NCBI GenBank assembly: GCA_050330205.1
Contig: JBHJOA010000086.1
Coordinates: 1 to 36,706 of the forward strand
Reading direction: 5' to 3'
Origin: Pelagibius sp050330205
GTDB lineage: Bacteria; Pseudomonadota; Alphaproteobacteria; Kiloniellales; Kiloniellaceae
Length of the DNA stretch: 36,706 nt
Part shown: piece after piece, positions 33,788 through 36,706 of the stretch
How positions within the stretch are numbered: the first letter of the stretch is position 1
Layout: every line of letters starts with the position of its first letter
Notes under the pieces: generated by a model
Database searches by the model: none
Told to the model about the DNA's origin: nothing
Seen by the model: only the letters and a program-made list of their open reading frames with translations
Translations under genes and position numbers: made by a program

Positions 33788-35129
33788 ACCCCGCAAGGCC
33801 ATGAGCGAGGGCAACGTCTCCTCCTTCTTCAGCCCGCGCGAGATCGTCTCGGAGCTGGACCGCTTCATCATCGGCCAGAACGACGCCAAGCGCGCCGTCG
33901 CCATCGCGCTGCGCAACCGCTGGCGCCGCCAGCAGCTGCCCGAAGACCTGCGCGAGGAGGTGCTGCCGAAGAACATCCTGATGATCGGCCCGACCGGCGT
34001 CGGCAAGACCGAGATCGCCCGCCGCCTGGCGAAGCTCGCCCAGGCGCCCTTCATCAAGGTCGAGGCCACCAAGTTCACCGAGGTGGGCTACGTCGGCCGC
34101 GACGTCGAGCAGATCATCCGCGACCTGACCGAGGTGGCGATCCACATGACCCGCGAGCGCCAGCGCCTGCAGGTGAAGGCGCAGGCCGAGCTGAACGCCG
34201 AGGAGCGGGTGCTCGACGCCCTGGTCGGCGCCGCCGCCAGCCCCGACACGCGCCAGAAGTTCCGCGTCCGCCTGCGCCAGGGCGAGCTCGACGACAAGGA
34301 GATCGAGATCGAGCTGCAGGACGGCGGCGGGCTGCAGCTGCCGACCATGGAGATTCCCGGCATGCCCGGCGCCTCCATGGGCATGCTCAATCTCGGCGAC
34401 ATCTTCGGCAAGGCCATGGGCGGGCGCACCAGGAAGCGCCGCTTGACCGTCGCCGATTCTTACGACGCGCTGATCGCCGAGGAGAGCGACAAGCTGCTCG
34501 ACGAGGAGAGCGTGGTCGCCGCCGCCATCAACGCGGTGGAGCAGAACGGCATCGTCTTCCTCGACGAGATAGACAAGATCACCGTGCGCTCGGAGCGTGG
34601 CGGCGCCGACGTGTCGCGCGAGGGCGTGCAGCGCGACCTGCTGCCGCTGATAGAGGGCACCACCGTCGCCACCAAGCACGGCGCGGTACGCACCGACCAC
34701 GTGCTGTTCATCGCCTCGGGCGCCTTCCACATGGCCAAGCCCTCGGACATGCTGGCCGAGCTGCAGGGCCGCCTGCCGATCCGCGTCGAGCTCGCCGCGC
34801 TGACCCGCGACGACTTCAAGCGCATCCTCACCGAGCCGGAAAACAGCCTGATCCGCCAGTACAAGGCGCTGATGGGAACGGAAGAGGTGACGCTCGACTT
34901 CACCGAGGAATCGATCGACGCCCTGGCCGACCTCTCGGCAGAGATCAACGCCTCGGTGGAGAACATCGGCGCCCGGCGCCTGCACACCGTGCTGGAGAAG
35001 CTGCTGGAGGAGATCTCCTTCACCGCCACCGACCGCGGCGGCGAGACCATCGTCATCGACGCCGAAATGGTCCGCACCCGCGTCGGCGAACTGGCCAAGA
35101 ACGCCGACCTCTCGAAGTTCATCCTTTAG
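33780..35129 (+). CDS. hslU: ATP-dependent protease ATPase subunit HslU
   Basis: 449 aa. HslU is the AAA+ unfoldase of the HslUV protease. Walker A is GPTGVGKT at 70-77, followed by VEATKFTEVGYVGRDVEQIIRDL, the inserted I-domain (about residues 110-240), Walker B IVFLDEIDKI, and the C-terminal end DLSKFIL, which docks on HslV. The ATG at 33780 overlaps hslV by eight bases; a second in-frame ATG at 33801 (MSEGNVSSFF) is also possible. Convergent with the XRE gene; a palindromic repeat begins 31 bases after the stop. Confidence 0.98.
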   Translation: MAEPRKAMSEGNVSSFFSPREIVSELDRFIIGQNDAKRAVAIALRNRWRRQQLPEDLREEVLPKNILMIGPTGVGKTEIARRLAKLAQAPFIKVEATKFTEVGYVGRDVEQIIRDLTEVAIHMTRERQRLQVKAQAELNAEERVLDALVGAAASPDTRQKFRVRLRQGELDDKEIEIELQDGGGLQLPTMEIPGMPGASMGMLNLGDIFGKAMGGRTRKRRLTVADSYDALIAEESDKLLDEESVVAAAINAVEQNGIVFLDEIDKITVRSERGGADVSREGVQRDLLPLIEGTTVATKHGAVRTDHVLFIASGAFHMAKPSDMLAELQGRLPIRVELAALTRDDFKRILTEPENSLIRQYKALMGTEEVTLDFTEESIDALADLSAEINASVENIGARRLHTVLEKLLEEISFTATDRGGETIVIDAEMVRTRVGELAKNADLSKFIL

Positions 35130-35160
35130 CGGGCCGCCGAACAGCCGGTCGCGCGTCTTG

Positions 35161-35270
35161 CCTCGCCCTTCGAGACGCACTGCTGCGCAGCGCTCCTCAG
35201 CGTGAGGCAATGCAGAGAAATGATTGACCTCATGGTGAGGAGCCCCGCAGGGGCGTCTCGAACCACGAGG
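35161..35270. repeat. Palindromic intergenic repeat of a second family
   Basis: 110 bases. The left arm (35161-35207, CCTCGCCCTTCGAGACGC...GTGAGG) and right arm (35228-35270, CCTCATGGTGAGGAGCC...CACGAGG) are imperfect reverse complements around a 20-base AT-richer loop. The motif of a TTCGAGACGC core with flanking CCTCA/TGAGG resembles a dispersed repeat well known in rhizobial and other alphaproteobacterial genomes. It lies between convergent hslU and XRE genes and may end both transcripts. Confidence 0.82.
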
Positions 35271-35302
35271 TCAATCGCGCACGGCCGCGAAGGTCACCGG
35301 CG

Positions 35303-35677
35303 TCAGGTCGCGCCGGGTTCCTTGCCGGCGCCGTCGATCTCGCGCAGCAGGCGGTCGAACTGCGCCTCGTCGAGCCCGGCGATGCGGTCGGCCAGCAGGT
35401 TGGCGAAGAGCGTCGCCTTCACGCTGAGGCCGGCGGTGTCGACCACGATGCGCGGGTGCGACAGGTCGGCCAGGCGTTGCAGTTCCTCCGCCTCGTCCCA
35501 GATGATTCCCAGGAACTGGCAGACGCGGTGCACGAAGCGGCGGCTCGGTTTGCCACGGCGGCCGTGCTCCATGGCCGAGAGATAGGCGGGCGAAACCTGC
35601 AGGCCGGCCGCCATGTCCTTCAGCGCCAGGCCGCGCGCCGCGCGGATCGCCCGCAGCTTTTCCCCGAACGGCGTCAC
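35303..35677 (-). CDS. XRE-family helix-turn-helix regulator
   Basis: 124 aa. The HTH_3/XRE domain covers residues about 3-65: FGEKLRAIRAARGLALKDMAAGLQVSPAYLSAMEHGRRGKPS in part, then VCQFLGI. The C-terminal half (residues 66-124) is helical and includes DLSHPRIVVDTAGLSVKATLFANLLADRI, which is not a recognisable ligand domain. It overlaps the upstream GFA-fold gene by four bases (ATGA), so it is probably expressed after and with that gene. Related regulators are common in alphaproteobacteria, of unknown target. Confidence 0.88.
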   Translation of the reverse strand: MTPFGEKLRAIRAARGLALKDMAAGLQVSPAYLSAMEHGRRGKPSRRFVHRVCQFLGIIWDEAEELQRLADLSHPRIVVDTAGLSVKATLFANLLADRIAGLDEAQFDRLLREIDGAGKEPGAT

Positions 35678-36195
35678 GGCGCGTCGGACTCGTCGTAGAG
35701 GCCGCGCGCGCGGTGCCAGTCGGCGAGCGATTCCTCGGGGTATTCCGCGTAGCAGTTGGTGCGCTTGGCGTCGGCCGGCAGCTTCACCCAGCCGGGTTTC
35801 GATTCCAGCATGATGAAGACGCTCTCCGGCGCCGGCGGCAGCGGGGAGTCGATGGCCGAGGCGAAGGGGTGCACCAGTTCCGGCCAGCGCGGGTCGGAGA
35901 CGTAGAGCGCCGAGCCGCAGTGCCTGCAGAAGTGGCGGCTGCCGGGGCTGACGCCGTCAGGGTCCTCGGCCGGGCCGCGGGCGTGGTAGACGGCGACGTG
36001 CTCGGCGCCCTCGACCTTGAGGGTCGCCGCCTCGCCCGAGAGGTTGATGGCGTAGCCGCCGCCGCCCGCCGTCTTGCGGCAGATCGAGCAGTAGCAGCGC
36101 ATAAACGGCACCGCGGCGCGCGAGAACACGGAGAATCGGACGGCGCCGCAGTGGCAGGATCCTGTGAGTTGCGGCAAGGCGGGCCTCGCTGTCAC
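35674..36195 (-). CDS. GFA-family (Mss4-like) zinc protein
   Basis: 173 aa, GTG start at 36195 with no other start nearby. The family's cysteine pattern is intact: C14 and C16 (GSCHCGAVRF), C34, C36 and C39 (MRCYCSICRK), C90 and C93 (FCRHCGSALYV). Glutathione-dependent formaldehyde-activating (Gfa) proteins accelerate addition of glutathione to formaldehyde in some alphaproteobacteria, but most members of this fold are uncharacterised; no formaldehyde dehydrogenase gene is in the window. It overlaps the downstream XRE gene by four bases. Confidence 0.9.
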   Translation of the reverse strand: MTARPALPQLTGSCHCGAVRFSVFSRAAVPFMRCYCSICRKTAGGGGYAINLSGEAATLKVEGAEHVAVYHARGPAEDPDGVSPGSRHFCRHCGSALYVSDPRWPELVHPFASAIDSPLPPAPESVFIMLESKPGWVKLPADAKRTNCYAEYPEESLADWHRARGLYDESDAP

Positions 36196-36271
36196 CCGGA
36201 CGATGTCACCGGCAGATAACCGGATCGCAGTTTAGCCGCTTCCGCCGAAGAAGGCGATTCCCGCGTGCGGG

Positions 36272-36706
36272 TCAGCGCCGGCGGCGCAACAGCACGTAGA
36301 GGGCGCCGGTGCCGCCGTGCTTCTGCTGGGCGTAGTCGAAGGACAGCACCCGGGCGCGGTTGGGCGCGTCGTTCAGCCAGCGCGGCACCGCCTGGCGCAG
36401 CACGCCGCCGTCTTCCTTGTGCAGACCCTTGCCGGTCACCACCAGCACGCAGCGCCGGTCCGCCGCCTGGCTCTCGGCCAGGAAGCGCTCGAGGCGGCGG
36501 TGCGCCTCGGCCTGGCGCAGGCCGTGCAGGTCGAGGGTCGCCTCGATGGGCAGCTTGCCGCGCCTCAGGCGCTCGGCCTTGCGGCGGTCGAGGCCGTCGC
36601 GGCTGCCGTGGCTGAGATCCGCGGGCGGCTTCGGGCGGGTCTCCGCGGCGGGGCGGGCCGCCGTGGTGGAGGCCGCCAGGGCACGGCGCGGGCCGGGCGC
36701 GGCGGC
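36272..36706 (-). CDS. Smr-domain protein, 3' part only (gene runs off the window)
   Basis: The last 144 codons are visible, ending at the stop 36274-36272. An alanine/proline-rich linker (AAAPGPRRALAASTTAARPA) leads into the Smr domain: IEATLDLHGLRQAEAHRRLERFL with the LDLHG motif, CVLVVTGKGLHKEDGG with TGKG, and HGGTGALYVLLRRRR at the end. Smr domains are found in MutS2-type nucleases and in stand-alone nucleases acting on DNA or RNA; which applies here cannot be decided without the missing N-terminus. Confidence 0.9.
   Translation of the reverse strand, partial: AAAPGPRRALAASTTAARPAAETRPKPPADLSHGSRDGLDRRKAERLRRGKLPIEATLDLHGLRQAEAHRRLERFLAESQAADRRCVLVVTGKGLHKEDGGVLRQAVPRWLNDAPNRARVLSFDYAQQKHGGTGALYVLLRRRR

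Overview
The window is a very GC-rich, densely packed chromosomal segment of an alphaproteobacterium, most likely Rhodospirillales/Kiloniellales-like. This rests on gene content and order: hrcA-grpE head-to-head with rph-rdgB-hemW, an LpoA-like lipoprotein facing rsmI-yraN-BON-gshB-yifB, nth/DUF2244/dapB, and a hisB-H-(GNAT)-A-F-E-HIT operon divergent from hslVU. No 16S rRNA or other direct taxonomic marker is present, so the placement is inference. Nearly all genes are conserved housekeeping genes.

Layout: (1) 1-4070: an ampG-like permease (partial), the ribosome-associated GTPase typA, a PfkB/adenosine-type kinase (all minus) and an EI24/CysZ-like membrane protein (plus). (2) 4071-8900: a 13-bp tandem repeat, a bactofilin, a small lipoprotein, nth, a DUF2244 membrane protein, dapB, a 2OG-Fe(II) oxygenase-like protein and a GNAT. 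(3) 8900-15560: the chaperone block dnaJ, dnaK, a small membrane protein, alkB, grpE and hrcA. (4) 15561-23462: rph, rdgB, hemW, LpoA-like, rsmI, yraN, BON lipoprotein, SirB1-like and gshB. (5) 23500-28700: phasin, yifB, a less GC-rich orphan ORF, a GNAT, and an ArsR regulator plus alpha/beta hydrolase pair bracketed by oppositely oriented palindromic repeats. (6) 28712-32950: the histidine operon with an embedded GNAT and a terminal HIT gene. (7) 33175-36706: hslVU, a second palindromic repeat family, an XRE regulator with a GFA-fold protein, and a partial Smr-domain gene.

Functionally the window joins protein quality control (DnaK/DnaJ/GrpE/HrcA, HslVU), translation and RNA maturation (TypA, RNase PH, RsmI), genome and nucleotide-pool repair (Nth, AlkB, RdgB, YraN), amino-acid synthesis (His, DapB) and envelope maintenance (LpoA-like, BON lipoprotein, bactofilin).

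No CRISPR, prophage, transposase, tRNA or rRNA gene was found, and I see no clear new multi-gene system. The most notable non-textbook signals are: four genes whose best promoter lies so close to the start codon that the mRNA may be leaderless; two 5-codon mini-ORFs made by a 14-bp duplication just before gshB; a regulator-hydrolase cassette flanked by inverted REP-like elements; a GNAT gene fused into the his operon by ATGA overlaps on both sides; and a 13-bp tandem array ahead of bactofilin.
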